Below are positions 8,210-16,911 of a stretch of DNA of 64,000 bases, piece by piece. The stretch lies in NCBI RefSeq assembly GCF_016907925.1, contig NZ_JAFBCZ010000008.1, positions 124,001 through 188,000 of the forward strand, written 5' to 3'. Below the pieces are notes generated by a model, which saw only the letters and a list, made by a program, of their open reading frames with translations, had not been told where the DNA came from and searched no databases. Each line of letters begins with the position of its first letter. Position 1 is the stretch's first letter. The position numbers were made by a program, and so were the translations under genes. The stretch comes from Herpetosiphon giganteus. GTDB taxonomy: Bacteria; Chloroflexota; Chloroflexia; Chloroflexales; Herpetosiphonaceae.

Positions 8210-9781
8210 ATGCTTACCTGTCGCCATGTTTCCAAGCAATTTGGTACGCTGCCCGTCATCGATGAGGTGAGCTTTGATCTTGCGCCAGGCGAAGTGGTGG
8301 GCCTAACTGGCCAAAGCGGCGCTGGCAAATCGGTGCTGGTACGCCTGTTGGCGGGCTTGGAAAAACCCGATACTGGCGTGATTTCCACCCGTGGTCACTT
8401 GATCAACTCAACCCAAACGGCATTTCGGGCTGGCCTTGCAGTGATTCATCAACAGCCAGTGTTGGTTGATCATCTGGATGTGGCAAGTGCAATTTTTTTG
8501 GGCCACGAGGTTGGCCGCAATTGGCTCGGCTGGCTCTCACTGCCCAATCAGCGCCAGCACACGCATATGGCACGCCAAATTTTGGCCCAACTTGGCATGG
8601 AATTGCCATCGTTGCGCACCCATGTTGGCAATTTATCCAGTGAGCAACGCCAAATGGTGGCGATTGCCCAAGTGCTGATTCGCAAGCCGCAAGTGGTGAT
8701 TATCGATGAGCCAACGGCGCTGCTACGCTACGAATATCAACAAAAATTGCTCGAATTGATTCGCGAATGGCAGGCGCAAGGCGTGGCGGTGCTGTTTAGC
8801 AGCCAAAATCTCGATCATCTGTTTGCGGTCAGTAATCGCATTTTAGTGCTGCGCCGTGGCCGCTTTGTGTTTGAGGCAGCGACCGAAAAAACTAGCCGCG
8901 AAGAAGTTGTGCGCGCTCAAATCGGCGCGCGCGATCAGCAGCATCTTACGCCAATTATTTGGGCTTTAGAAAATTACCATCGCGCCAGCCAACAAGCAGA
9001 GGCCTTGCGCCAAAGCCAATCCAGCCTAGAGCACGATTTAGCCAGCCAGAATCAGCTTAACCGCCAATTGATTGGCCAGCTTGATCAACAAGTGAGCAAC
9101 CTCGACCGCGCCAACGCAGCCTTGCAAGAAGCTCAACGGCGGTTGCTTTCCGAGCGCGAAGGCGAGCGCAAAGTGCTGGCCCGCGAGCTACACGACCAAG
9201 TGATTCAAGATTTGGTGAGCCTGAATTATGATATTGATAATTTGCGCAGCCAAATTGACGACCCTGAGCAAGCCAGCCTTGGGCTTGATGATTTGCGTGA
9301 CAACATTCGCCAACTGGTGAGCACGGTGCGGGCAATTTGTGGCAACTTGCGCCCGCCAACCATCGATAGCCTTGGCGTGAATGCAGCCATTCAATCGTTT
9401 GTACGCGATTGGAGCAGCCGCAGCGGCATCGAAGTACAGCTTGATCTTGATGACGATTTGGAGCGCTTGCCAGAAATGCTCGAAATTTCTGCTTTTCGTA
9501 TGATTCAAGAAGGCTTGAGCAATGTGCGCAAACATGCCCAAGCCAGCAAAGTTGGCATCAGCCTGCGCTCAACCGCTCGCCGCACCCTCTTGTTGACGAT
9601 TGCCGACAACGGGCGCGGCTTGCAAGCAGAGATTAATTTGGCGGCGCTTGCCAACGCAGGCCACTATGGTTTATTGGGCATGAGCGAACGGGTGGCGCTG
9701 GTTGGCGGGCGTTTTCGGGTGCATAATCGGGCTGGCGGCGGCCTCATCCTCGAAATCGAAATTCCCTATCAGCCACTTTAA
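8210..9781 (+). CDS. Fusion of a sugar-type ABC ATPase with a NarX/DesK-type histidine kinase
   Basis: Residues 1-240 form one ABC ATPase resembling the first half of RbsA/XylG sugar importers. Walker A is GQSGAGKSV, a degenerate signature appears in NLSSEQRQMVAIA, and Walker B is VVIIDEPTALL. A coiled-coil stretch (about 255-320) leads to a HisKA_3 phosphoacceptor box, ARELHDQVIQDL. The HATPase domain has an N box at EGLSNVRKHA and G boxes at DNGRGL and GHYGLLGMSERV. No membrane segment is seen, so it is cytoplasmic. No permease, binding protein or response regulator is adjacent. ATG 8210 starts the ABC domain in the usual place; the upstream extension to 8159 is unlikely. Its TAA stop overlaps the TAA of the convergent rnhA. 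Confidence 0.85.
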   Translation: MLTCRHVSKQFGTLPVIDEVSFDLAPGEVVGLTGQSGAGKSVLVRLLAGLEKPDTGVISTRGHLINSTQTAFRAGLAVIHQQPVLVDHLDVASAIFLGHEVGRNWLGWLSLPNQRQHTHMARQILAQLGMELPSLRTHVGNLSSEQRQMVAIAQVLIRKPQVVIIDEPTALLRYEYQQKLLELIREWQAQGVAVLFSSQNLDHLFAVSNRILVLRRGRFVFEAATEKTSREEVVRAQIGARDQQHLTPIIWALENYHRASQQAEALRQSQSSLEHDLASQNQLNRQLIGQLDQQVSNLDRANAALQEAQRRLLSEREGERKVLARELHDQVIQDLVSLNYDIDNLRSQIDDPEQASLGLDDLRDNIRQLVSTVRAICGNLRPPTIDSLGVNAAIQSFVRDWSSRSGIEVQLDLDDDLERLPEMLEISAFRMIQEGLSNVRKHAQASKVGISLRSTARRTLLLTIADNGRGLQAEINLAALANAGHYGLLGMSERVALVGGRFRVHNRAGGGLILEIEIPYQPL

Positions 9782-10488
9782 TCCTTGTAGCCTTCATCGA
9801 TTGGCAAATTGGGCTGGCGCGAAGCCTGCACCGCCAAGCGATCGCAGCGCTCGTTATCCTTGATGCCTGCGTGACCCGGCACTTGCACCCATTCAATCGT
9901 ATGGCCTTGGGCTAGCTCAAGCAAGGTCTGCCAAAGATCAGGGTTTTTGACTGTGCCCGTGGTTGTGCGCCAGCCATTTTTGCTCCAGCGCTCGGCCCAA
10001 CCTTTTTGCATGCCATTTATCACATACGACGAATCGCTAAAAACCACGATTTTGCTAGGCTTAGGCACTGCTTGCAAGCCGGTAATCACGCCCATCAACT
10101 CCATGCGATTGTTGGTTGTGCGAGCAAAACCGCCAGTTAATTCGCGAACTGTCGCGCCAGAACGCAGCACCACACCATAGCCACCAGGCCCAGGATTGCC
10201 ATTGCTGCCGCCATCGCTAAATATCACAACCTTGCCATCAGCCAAGGCCTTTTGCGGATCGATCGCCAAGCTCATAGGCGTGAGATCGACGTTTTGGGGA
10301 ATGTGTTGCGGCGCGCGGCCAGCCCGCTCGCGATACCACGCTTCTGCATCGGCAAAACTGGCAAAACCCTTGAATACTGCCTGATCGATACCTTTAACTT
10401 GGGCTTCGGCCCCATCGTTGCCAAACCATTCGCTATAAATGCCTGGTTGGCGACCCTTGACCACTGCATAAAATTTACGTTTTGCCAC
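9778..10488 (-). CDS. rnhA: Ribonuclease HI with N-terminal hybrid-binding domain
   Basis: This enzyme cuts RNA in RNA-DNA hybrids. An N-terminal domain of about 50 residues (KRKFYAVVKGR, IYSEWFG, YKGF-like core) is the viroplasmin/hybrid-binding module seen in eukaryotic and some bacterial RNases H. The catalytic domain follows, with FSDGGSNGNPG (first Asp), RMELMGV (Glu), VFSDSSYV (Asp) and PGHAGIKDNERCD (His and last Asp). The start is a GTG at 10488 with GAGG five bases upstream, giving 236 residues. It lies 7 bases after the broken ATP-grasp gene and probably shares its transcript. Confidence 0.9.
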   Translation of the reverse strand: MAKRKFYAVVKGRQPGIYSEWFGNDGAEAQVKGIDQAVFKGFASFADAEAWYRERAGRAPQHIPQNVDLTPMSLAIDPQKALADGKVVIFSDGGSNGNPGPGGYGVVLRSGATVRELTGGFARTTNNRMELMGVITGLQAVPKPSKIVVFSDSSYVINGMQKGWAERWSKNGWRTTTGTVKNPDLWQTLLELAQGHTIEWVQVPGHAGIKDNERCDRLAVQASRQPNLPIDEGYKD

Positions 10489-10495
10489 ACAATCC

Positions 10496-11308
10496 TCATA
10501 ATTTATTGAGCAAACGAGCTGCCAACAATCCACGGGCAGCCTCGGGAAATCCAGCCAAGCCGGGGATTTCATTGCATTCTAACACCCAAAACGTGCCCTG
10601 TTGATCTTCAATAAAATCAATCCCAAGAATGTCGGCCTTGAGTTGCTGCATCACACGCTGGCTATATTCCAAAATTTCGGCTGGTGGCTCGATAAGCTGG
10701 TAGCTATTAGTTGCCACATTTGCCCGCCAACCACTGCTGCGCCGTTGCATAGCCCATACTTGGTCGCCAATCAATAAGCAGCGAATATCGCGCACATACT
10801 CAATGTAGGGTTCGCTGCTGCAATAATCGGGGCTAACAAAACTTAAATCGCAAAATTCGGCCCATTGTTAAGCAGTTTGAATCCGCATTTTGCCATAGCC
10901 AGCATGATAACTGCCAATTTTGGCGACAACAGGCAAATCTGGCTGAATTCGCTCGATCATGCCATCGCCTAAGCTAATGGTTTGGGGCAGTACTGGCAAG
11001 CCCAAGCGTTTGAGCATGGCGAGCATCGCCAAACGATCATAACACGCTAGCAGAACATTGGTTGGGTTGACACATGGAATCGCAGCAAAATCGAGCAGCG
11101 CTAACAGCCTTTGCTGCTGTGGCTCTGGGCGAACTGCGCCTAACCGCCACAACACAGCCTCAACCTGAATCCGCCGATTTTCGCTAAATGCCCAAACCTG
11201 ATTATCCTGAACCAGCCATTTAGTTTGGTTTAAGCGACATTGAACAACATCATAGCCAGCCAAATAATCTGACCAATCGCTTTCGCCGTGAATCACCACA
11301 ATCGCCAT
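10496..11308 (-). pseudogene. ATP-grasp (RimK-like) ligase interrupted by an in-frame TAA
   Basis: One frame runs from ATG 11308 (AGGAG seven bases upstream) to 10496, broken only by TAA at 10868-10870. The N-terminal part has DRLAMLAMLKRLGLPVLP and VVAKIGSYHAGYGK, the preATP-grasp and ATP-lid region of RimK-type carboxylate-amine ligases. The part after the stop has LGIDFIEDQQG and FWVLECNEIPGL, which hold the Mg-binding Glu and Asn. Both halves are needed, so the gene is inactive if the stop is real. A CAA to TAA change would explain it, and so would a sequencing error. The substrate is unknown. It sits in a tight operon between a lipoprotein gene and rnhA. Confidence 0.75.
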
Positions 11309-11328
11309 CACCATGCTCCTGAAATTGT

Positions 11329-13473
11329 TTAGCGGCGTTGCTGAGCAAAGCGCGACCAGCCAGTTGTTTCGCTGGCATTGGCAACGCTCTGTAGCAAGCG
11401 CTGGGCTGCGGCAGATTGACCATTGTACTCCAGCGCCAACGCCTGCAACACCAATTGTTCGTGCTCTGCCCAAATATTTTGTGGCTCAAACAGCGCCACT
11501 ATTTCGAGCGCAAGCGCTGGATCGTCGCTGCCAAATAAGGCCGCATACAACATAGCGATTGATGGATCGTGGTGCTCATAACTAAAACCATTGGTGAGAT
11601 TAATCGGCACTGGAACCTGCTGCATCAGCATTCCAGCACGCAATTCATATTCAACATGGTTGGGTTTTGGCTGTTGCCCAGCAGCATTCGGCAAATACTC
11701 AGCGCTGAGTCGCTGCGTGCCGTCAGATTGTGGGGCTAAACTCAACGTGGCTGTGTAGAAGCTCGTTCCTTGATACTGGGTAACTCTGTTCTGCCAAAAG
11801 CGTCCATCAGACCATGCGACCAATGAAAAATAGTCACGATACTCAAACAGCCATTCTGGCGCGCCATCAGCATCCAAATCGGTGATCGAAACCGCATTTG
11901 GGCGGCTGAGAAAATAATCAGGATCGCTCAAACTGGTTAGGTCTGTGGCATTAGGCCACGGTTGGTTGGCATACACCGGCTGATAGCCAGCCTCAGTCGT
12001 CATAAAAACCCACGGCGTATAGATCCCAAGCCAATCAACAACTCCCAGCGGATCGTTGCGGCCATCGCCATTTAAATCGTAGTTTTCACTGAGCGATTGC
12101 AATGGTAAGCCGAGCGCCGCAAACTGCTCGGCCAACGGCACGGCCTGATTCCAAGTTTGGAGCGGTAGCAACGTCCGTGGGTGGCAAAGTGGTAGCCAAT
12201 CAAATTCGTTGAAAGGATAGCGATCAAGCATTTCGCGTTGATAGCCTTCCATAATCGATGGGCGTTCGGCGGCCAGCAATTCGCACCATTGGCTGATTGA
12301 GCCGTTGAAGCTCGTAAGCTTAAAATCATGCACCACCGTTGCTGCCAAAGCGTGAGGAAACCGCGCTAAAAGTCTATTCCAAGCAGCTTGTGCTGCCGCG
12401 TGATCGTGTTTGAGCAGCTGAATAATCCCAATTCGAAATAGCGCAATTGGCCGCGCATCCTGCAGAGTTTGATTATGACCATACTCTGCACTCCCATCGG
12501 ATAGGGCTGCTGCTTGTTCAAGCTGCGCGATTGCTTGATCAAAGTGCCCAAGCACGGTCAAGCCATGAGCATAACGCAACTGCGCGCCGATGGTGTTTGA
12601 GTAGGGGCCAGATGGTGCGGCAAGCTCAGCAGGAGCCAAATATTGCCCATCAAACGCATAGCGTACCTCCGCGCTGCTGACATTTAGTTTGCCATCAATG
12701 GGCGTTAGGCTCAAATCGCTGGTATTCGCTTCAATCGGAAATAAGGCTTGTGGCCTGCCAGCTTGCCATGTCCAAGCATACATTTTCCCAGAACAAGCAG
12801 AGCCACAATAGCTTGAGCGAACCAATAATTCTGGCTGCGCATCGCCAGTCACATCGCCAAGCTGAATCTCTGCGCCTGAATCATTTTCATAACTCAGTAC
12901 ATGTTCGCCGACCCATGTATCTTGCTGCCAGTGCATCCAGCGCAGTTGGCCAATGGCGTTTGGCGAGCCAGAAATTGAGCCACTAAGCAGATAATCTTGG
13001 GTTGAATCGCCATCCAAATTGGTGGGCATAATCGTGAGCTTGCCAATTTCCAAGGCTGCTGGCTGGGTTGGTGCAAGCGCATGCGGCAGATCAAGGGCCA
13101 GAAATTCAGCCTGTGCCCAGCCAGCAAAGGCCCACGTAATGTCGAAAGCCTGCGGATCATCAGCGCCAAGCTCCATGCTGGGCTGGCCCAAGCTGATAAT
13201 TCGTCGCCAAAGCGCCAGTGCTTGGGGATTGGTTGGATTACGCTGAAGATAATCGGCGATCAATACAGCCAAGGGCTTGCCACAGCCGCGGGTTACTGGC
13301 TTAGCACAAAAATCGCTTGGCGCAGCGCTCAGCAGCAATTCGGCAGTGGTTGGTGTAGTTGAGGTGACACTAGGGGCTAAAACTGGCGGGGTTGGGTTTG
13401 CGTTGGTTGAAGTACAAGCGGTTAATCCTAGAATCAAGCATATGCACAGGCTCAGCCGAACAAGCAGCAGCAT
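11329..13473 (-). CDS. Large lipoprotein with FG-GAP-like and TPR-like segments
   Basis: A 714-residue protein with a lipoprotein signal: a hydrophobic N-terminus ending in LTAC, lipidated Cys20. A low-complexity Ser/Thr/Pro stretch follows. Aspartate-rich loops of the FG-GAP/calcium-binding type recur: NLDGDSTQDYL, DVTGDAQPELL, DLNGDGRNDPL and DLDADGAPEWL. Helical repeats between them (AIAQLEQAAALSDG, AAWNRLLARFP) look like tetratricopeptide units. It is probably displayed on the outer face of the membrane, with an unknown role. ATG 13473 has GGAG five bases upstream. It heads the operon lipoprotein, ATP-grasp, rnhA. Confidence 0.75.
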   Translation of the reverse strand: MLLLVRLSLCICLILGLTACTSTNANPTPPVLAPSVTSTTPTTAELLLSAAPSDFCAKPVTRGCGKPLAVLIADYLQRNPTNPQALALWRRIISLGQPSMELGADDPQAFDITWAFAGWAQAEFLALDLPHALAPTQPAALEIGKLTIMPTNLDGDSTQDYLLSGSISGSPNAIGQLRWMHWQQDTWVGEHVLSYENDSGAEIQLGDVTGDAQPELLVRSSYCGSACSGKMYAWTWQAGRPQALFPIEANTSDLSLTPIDGKLNVSSAEVRYAFDGQYLAPAELAAPSGPYSNTIGAQLRYAHGLTVLGHFDQAIAQLEQAAALSDGSAEYGHNQTLQDARPIALFRIGIIQLLKHDHAAAQAAWNRLLARFPHALAATVVHDFKLTSFNGSISQWCELLAAERPSIMEGYQREMLDRYPFNEFDWLPLCHPRTLLPLQTWNQAVPLAEQFAALGLPLQSLSENYDLNGDGRNDPLGVVDWLGIYTPWVFMTTEAGYQPVYANQPWPNATDLTSLSDPDYFLSRPNAVSITDLDADGAPEWLFEYRDYFSLVAWSDGRFWQNRVTQYQGTSFYTATLSLAPQSDGTQRLSAEYLPNAAGQQPKPNHVEYELRAGMLMQQVPVPINLTNGFSYEHHDPSIAMLYAALFGSDDPALALEIVALFEPQNIWAEHEQLVLQALALEYNGQSAAAQRLLQSVANASETTGWSRFAQQRR

Positions 13474-13853
13474 ACAATCTCCTCGTGGTTGATGAGGTCT
13501 CAGCTTGCACTCTAGCAGGCCAGTAGCAGCCCAACAATGATGAGCAAATGATGCTGCAATGAGTTGATCCCCTCACCCCAACCCCTCTCCCACTGAACGC
13601 GGGCGAGGGGGAGCATCCGTGTTTCACCGATGAATTGCGCTCGAACCATGGCGTTAAAGCCCCTCGCCCGTGCGCGGGAGAGGGGTTGGGGTGAGGGGAT
13701 CTTAACAACCGACCCTCACCCCCCAGCCCCCTCTCGCACTGAACGCGGGCGAGAGGGAGCATCCGTGTTTCACCGATGAATTGCGCTAGAACCACGCAAA
13801 AAAGCCCCTCGCCCGCTGCGTGGGAGAGGGGTTGGGGTGAGGGGAATTTCAAC
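13474..13853. repeat. Two adjacent copies of the GC-rich inverted-end repeat
   Basis: Copies lie at 13569-13698 and 13713-13844. Each is about 130 bp and has CCCTCACCCC at the left and its inverse GGGGTGAGGG at the right. Both contain the internal segment GAGCATCCGTGTTTCACCGA, the reverse complement of the segment in the 6.7-kb copy, so these two are inserted in the opposite internal orientation. The remaining 13474-13568 holds the lipoprotein promoter region. Confidence 0.85.
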
Positions 13854-14318
13854 CTATTTATTGAGCAACTTCAACGCACCGCTGACGCTATCGGCGGGGC
13901 TAATTTTGCCTTGTACATCGAGCAAATAGCCATTTTCATCGATGATAAAGTGCGAGCGGGTTACGCCCATATATTTTTTGCCATACATCGATTTTTCGCC
14001 CCAAACGCCATAGGCTTCGGCCAAGCTATGGTTTTCGTCGGCAACCAACAAAAATGGCAGATCAAACTTGGTTTTGAATTTTTGGTGCGAGGCCACCGAA
14101 TCAGGGCTGACCCCAATCACCACCGCGTTTTTCTCTTCGATTTGCGGATAGGCATCGCGAAAACCACAGGCTTGGGTTGTGCAGCCTGGGGTATCATCTT
14201 TGGGATAAAAATAGAGTACCACCCGCTTGCCACGGAAATCACTCAAACGAATGGTTTCGCCATTGTCGGCGGGCAGTTCAAATTCGGGCGCAAGATCGCC
14301 AACATTTAAAGTTGTCAT
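13854..14318 (-). CDS. bcp: Thioredoxin-dependent peroxiredoxin, Bcp/PrxQ type
   Basis: This small cytoplasmic peroxidase reduces hydrogen peroxide and lipid hydroperoxides. The active site reads TPGCTTQAC, with peroxidatic Cys46 and resolving Cys51 five residues apart, which is the PrxQ spacing. The family core [24 protein letters not shown] and [10 protein letters not shown] is intact, and 154 residues is the usual length. It is a single gene on the minus strand, its stop directly against a repeat copy. Confidence 0.95.
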   Translation of the reverse strand: MTTLNVGDLAPEFELPADNGETIRLSDFRGKRVVLYFYPKDDTPGCTTQACGFRDAYPQIEEKNAVVIGVSPDSVASHQKFKTKFDLPFLLVADENHSLAEAYGVWGEKSMYGKKYMGVTRSHFIIDENGYLLDVQGKISPADSVSGALKLLNK

Positions 14319-14691
14319 CAGCTAAAGCCTCACACAAAAAGAGTCAATTAGCATTATTGTAGCCTGTTTTACGCAAGGATGAAGGATGAATTATGAAGGA
14401 TGAATACCGAAAATCAGAAGTCAGAGGGCAAAAGTCAAAAGACAAAAAGAGCCTAGGGATCAGGGATCAGGGTTCAGGCCATACGATACACAATCTTCGC
14501 GCTCTTCGCGTCCTTCGTGGTTACCGTCCTTTAACGCAGAGGCGCAGAGGGAAGTATGGCTCTAGGCTATTGACTTGTGGCTTTGGGAATTATTGACATA
14601 CCAACAATTGTTCCGATAGCCTATAGCCATCAGCCAATAGCCTCAGCTTCGTGTTCCTTCGTGCGCTTCGTGGTTAAAAAAGCTCTATGTT
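14319..14691. repeat. Degenerate short-repeat tract with pieces of the CACGAAG family
   Basis: Positions 14377-14403 carry GGATGAA-type repeats, and 14405-14475 a run of near-heptamers (CAGAGGGCAAAAGTCAAAAG, GGGATCAGGGATCAGGGTTC). Positions 14495-14550 have CTTCGTGGTTACC and TTAACGCAGAGGCGCAGAGG. Positions 14615-14710 have TAGCCTATAGCCATCAGCC and TCTATGTTCTATGCTCT. No coding potential beyond chance frames is seen. Confidence 0.75.
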
Positions 14692-15318
14692 CTATGCTCT
14701 CTGTTCTATCAAAGCCCACAGCTCAGCCACATGCTCGACCATGCCGTGATCCCAGGCTGGCGTGTGCAGAGTTACATAGCTGCGTGATTGGGCAAAGCGC
14801 TGGCTTTGTTCGTGGCTTACACTCTCATCCTGCGTACCATGCACAATCAAAATCGGCATGCTGCGCTCAAAATCATCGCTGTCGTAGGCTGCTGCATCTT
14901 CCAGCAAGCCATAATGGACAGAACGCATCGCCTGATCACGATAATTGTAATATTCAAGCCAGCCGCTGGTTTGCCATTGTTGCAGCGTTGCCTCGCCCAG
15001 CATTGCGCGGCGATTTTGGGCAAAATAGAGCGCTGGAGCGAGCAAAATCAAACGTTCAATTTGCTGCATTTGAGCAGCGGCATGCAAAGCCACCAAGCCA
15101 CCTAAACTTGAGCCAAGCAAACACCATGGCTCAGCAGAAGTACCAATTATTTGCTGTAAATATTCAATTTGGGCACTGATAGTTAAGCGTTCAAACGAAG
15201 GTCGATTCAAATCGGGAACCACTAATTCGTGGCCTTGGGCGGCAAATTGCTGGCTAAACCAACGAGCTTTTTGCGAATTCGGCCCCGACGCAAAGCCATG
15301 ACAATACAAATAGCGCAT
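14692..15318 (-). CDS. YqiA/UPF0227-like alpha/beta-hydrolase (esterase)
   Basis: A 208-residue minimal alpha/beta hydrolase. It starts with the family's YLYCHGFASGPNSQKA and has the nucleophile elbow GSSLGG, an Asp region at LIVHGTQDESV, and a C-terminal WDHGMVEH that supplies the histidine. E. coli YqiA is an esterase for short acyl esters; the physiological substrate is not known. I chose ATG 15318 (AAGGA six bases upstream) over TTG 15324. It is divergent from purF across a short shared promoter region. Confidence 0.8.
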   Translation of the reverse strand: MRYLYCHGFASGPNSQKARWFSQQFAAQGHELVVPDLNRPSFERLTISAQIEYLQQIIGTSAEPWCLLGSSLGGLVALHAAAQMQQIERLILLAPALYFAQNRRAMLGEATLQQWQTSGWLEYYNYRDQAMRSVHYGLLEDAAAYDSDDFERSMPILIVHGTQDESVSHEQSQRFAQSRSYVTLHTPAWDHGMVEHVAELWALIEQRA

Positions 15319-15385
15319 GCTCAATCCTTTGCAGCTTCAGATTGCAGGCATTGTAAATCATGTGGGGAATCGCCCCGAACAGTTG

Positions 15386-15391
15386 TATAAT
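15386..15391 (+). promoter_or_regulatory. Candidate -10 box of purF
   Basis: A perfect TATAAT lies 64 bases before the purF start, in the gap between divergent genes. No convincing -35 hexamer is found at 16-18 bases upstream. Confidence 0.45.
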
Positions 15392-15454
15392 GCTTACACG
15401 ATCCGTCGCACGACGCGGCGACAACCGTAGCTTGGAATCAAGGAAGGGCTAACC

Positions 15455-16861
15455 ATGTTCAGTGATTCGCCCCACGAGGAATGCGGCGTTTTTGGGATTT
15501 ACGCTCCCGACGAAGATGTAGCACGTATCACATTTTTCAGTCTATACGCTTTGCAGCACCGTGGTCAGGAAAGCGCAGGGATTGCGGTTTCCGATGGCAA
15601 GACCATCAATACCCACAAAGAAATGGGCTTGGTATCGCAGATTTTCGATGAGCGTTCGCTGCGCCACCTCAAAGGTCACATTGCGATTGGCCATACCCGT
15701 TACTCAACCACTGGTTCATCACAAGTAATTAATGCCCAACCATTTACGATGCATACGTTGCTTGGCCCACTGGCAGTTGGCCACAACGGCAACCTGACCA
15801 ATGCCGGTTCGCTGCGCCGTCAACTGATGGAACGCGGGGTCGGGCTTATGACATCTTCCGATAGTGAAGTTGCAACGATGCTGCTTGCTGGCCTTGAAGG
15901 TAATACCTGGTCGCAACGCATCGATGCCTTTACCAATTGTGTCGAAGGTGCCTATTGTCTGACCGTCTTAACCCGCGATGCGCTCTACGCCGTGCGCGAC
16001 CCATGGGGCTTGCGGCCTTTGTGCCTTGGCCGTTTTGGCGATGCTGGCTGGGTCGTTGCCTCTGAGTCGTGCGCCTTCGATACGATTGGCGCTGAGTTTA
16101 TCCGCGAGATCGATCCAGGCGAAGTTGTGCAGATCGATCGCGACGGCCCACGCACAATTGCCAAACATCCTGCGCCACAGCAAGCGTTTTGTTTGTTCGA
16201 ATATATCTATTTCTCGCGCCCCGATAGCTTTTTGCAAAACCAATTGATTCACGAAGTGCGCATGCGTTTGGGCCACGAATTGGCTCGCGAAGCGCCAGCC
16301 GATGCCGATGTAGTAATTGGCGTGCCCGACTCGGCCTTGCCCGCTGCGCTAGGCTTTTCGCAAGCAAGCGGTATTCCCTATGGCGATGGCTTGATCAAAA
16401 ATCGCTATATTGGCCGCACCTTCATTCAGCCCGACCAACGGCTGCGCCAGCAAGGGGTTGCGCTTAAGCTCAATCCATTGCCGAATGTACTGGCAGGCAA
16501 GCGGGTCATTTTAATTGACGATACGATTGTGCGTGGCACAACCAGCGGGCCAATTATCAAGCTGTTGCGCAAAGCTGGAGCTACCGAAGTCCATATGCGG
16601 GTCTCGGCTCCGCCAATTCGCCATCCATGTTTTATGGGTGTTGATATGGCCACTCAGCCGGAATTGATTGCCTTCAACAAAACCGAGGCCGAGATTTGCG
16701 AAAGTATCGGCGCTGATTCGTTGGCCTATCTTTCAATGGAAGGCTTGATTCGCGCCACCCGTCGCGATGCCAATGGCTTTTGCGGCGCATGCTTTACTGG
16801 CAAATATCCCTTCCCCATTCTTGAAGCAGGCAAGGAAATTTTCGAACTGACCAGCGTTTAG
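15455..16861 (+). CDS. purF: Amidophosphoribosyltransferase (purine synthesis, first step)
   Basis: PurF makes phosphoribosylamine from PRPP and glutamine. The N-terminal glutaminase starts after a nine-residue propeptide, exposing Cys10 (HEECGVFGIY). Then come YALQHRGQESAGI, HNGNL and SDSEV. The C-terminal PRPP site is VILIDDTIVRGTT. Cysteines in NGFCGACFTG, with CLFEYIYF and HPCFMG, match the four ligands of the 4Fe-4S cluster in the Bacillus-type, proteolytically matured enzyme. The length is 468 residues. AAGGAAGGG precedes the ATG. It is monocistronic, closed by a strong hairpin. Confidence 0.96.
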   Translation: MFSDSPHEECGVFGIYAPDEDVARITFFSLYALQHRGQESAGIAVSDGKTINTHKEMGLVSQIFDERSLRHLKGHIAIGHTRYSTTGSSQVINAQPFTMHTLLGPLAVGHNGNLTNAGSLRRQLMERGVGLMTSSDSEVATMLLAGLEGNTWSQRIDAFTNCVEGAYCLTVLTRDALYAVRDPWGLRPLCLGRFGDAGWVVASESCAFDTIGAEFIREIDPGEVVQIDRDGPRTIAKHPAPQQAFCLFEYIYFSRPDSFLQNQLIHEVRMRLGHELAREAPADADVVIGVPDSALPAALGFSQASGIPYGDGLIKNRYIGRTFIQPDQRLRQQGVALKLNPLPNVLAGKRVILIDDTIVRGTTSGPIIKLLRKAGATEVHMRVSAPPIRHPCFMGVDMATQPELIAFNKTEAEICESIGADSLAYLSMEGLIRATRRDANGFCGACFTGKYPFPILEAGKEIFELTSV

Positions 16862-16870
16862 CTTAAACAA

Positions 16871-16910
16871 AAAAGCAGCCAGCCATGGTTCATGGCTGGC
16901 TGCTAGTTAT
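16871..16910. terminator. Bidirectional terminator between purF and the anti-sigma operon
   Basis: A perfect 13-bp stem (GCAGCCAGCCATG at 16875-16887 with its inverse at 16891-16903) closes on a three-base loop. The minus-strand transcript gains a TTTTTTG tract, so it best serves the sigma/anti-sigma operon. The plus-strand tail (TAGTTATTTT) is weaker but usable for purF. Confidence 0.85.
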
Positions 16911-16911
16911 T

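Noticed and set aside
10868-10870. TAA read through as a special amino acid
   Set aside because: No bacterial recoding system for TAA is known in this setting; a mutation or error is more likely.
13370-13852. A 160-codon minus-strand frame across the repeat pair, and similar ones at 6459-6672
   Set aside because: They consist of translated GC-rich repeats (SPHPNPSPxxGRG patterns), which arise wherever the repeat lies.
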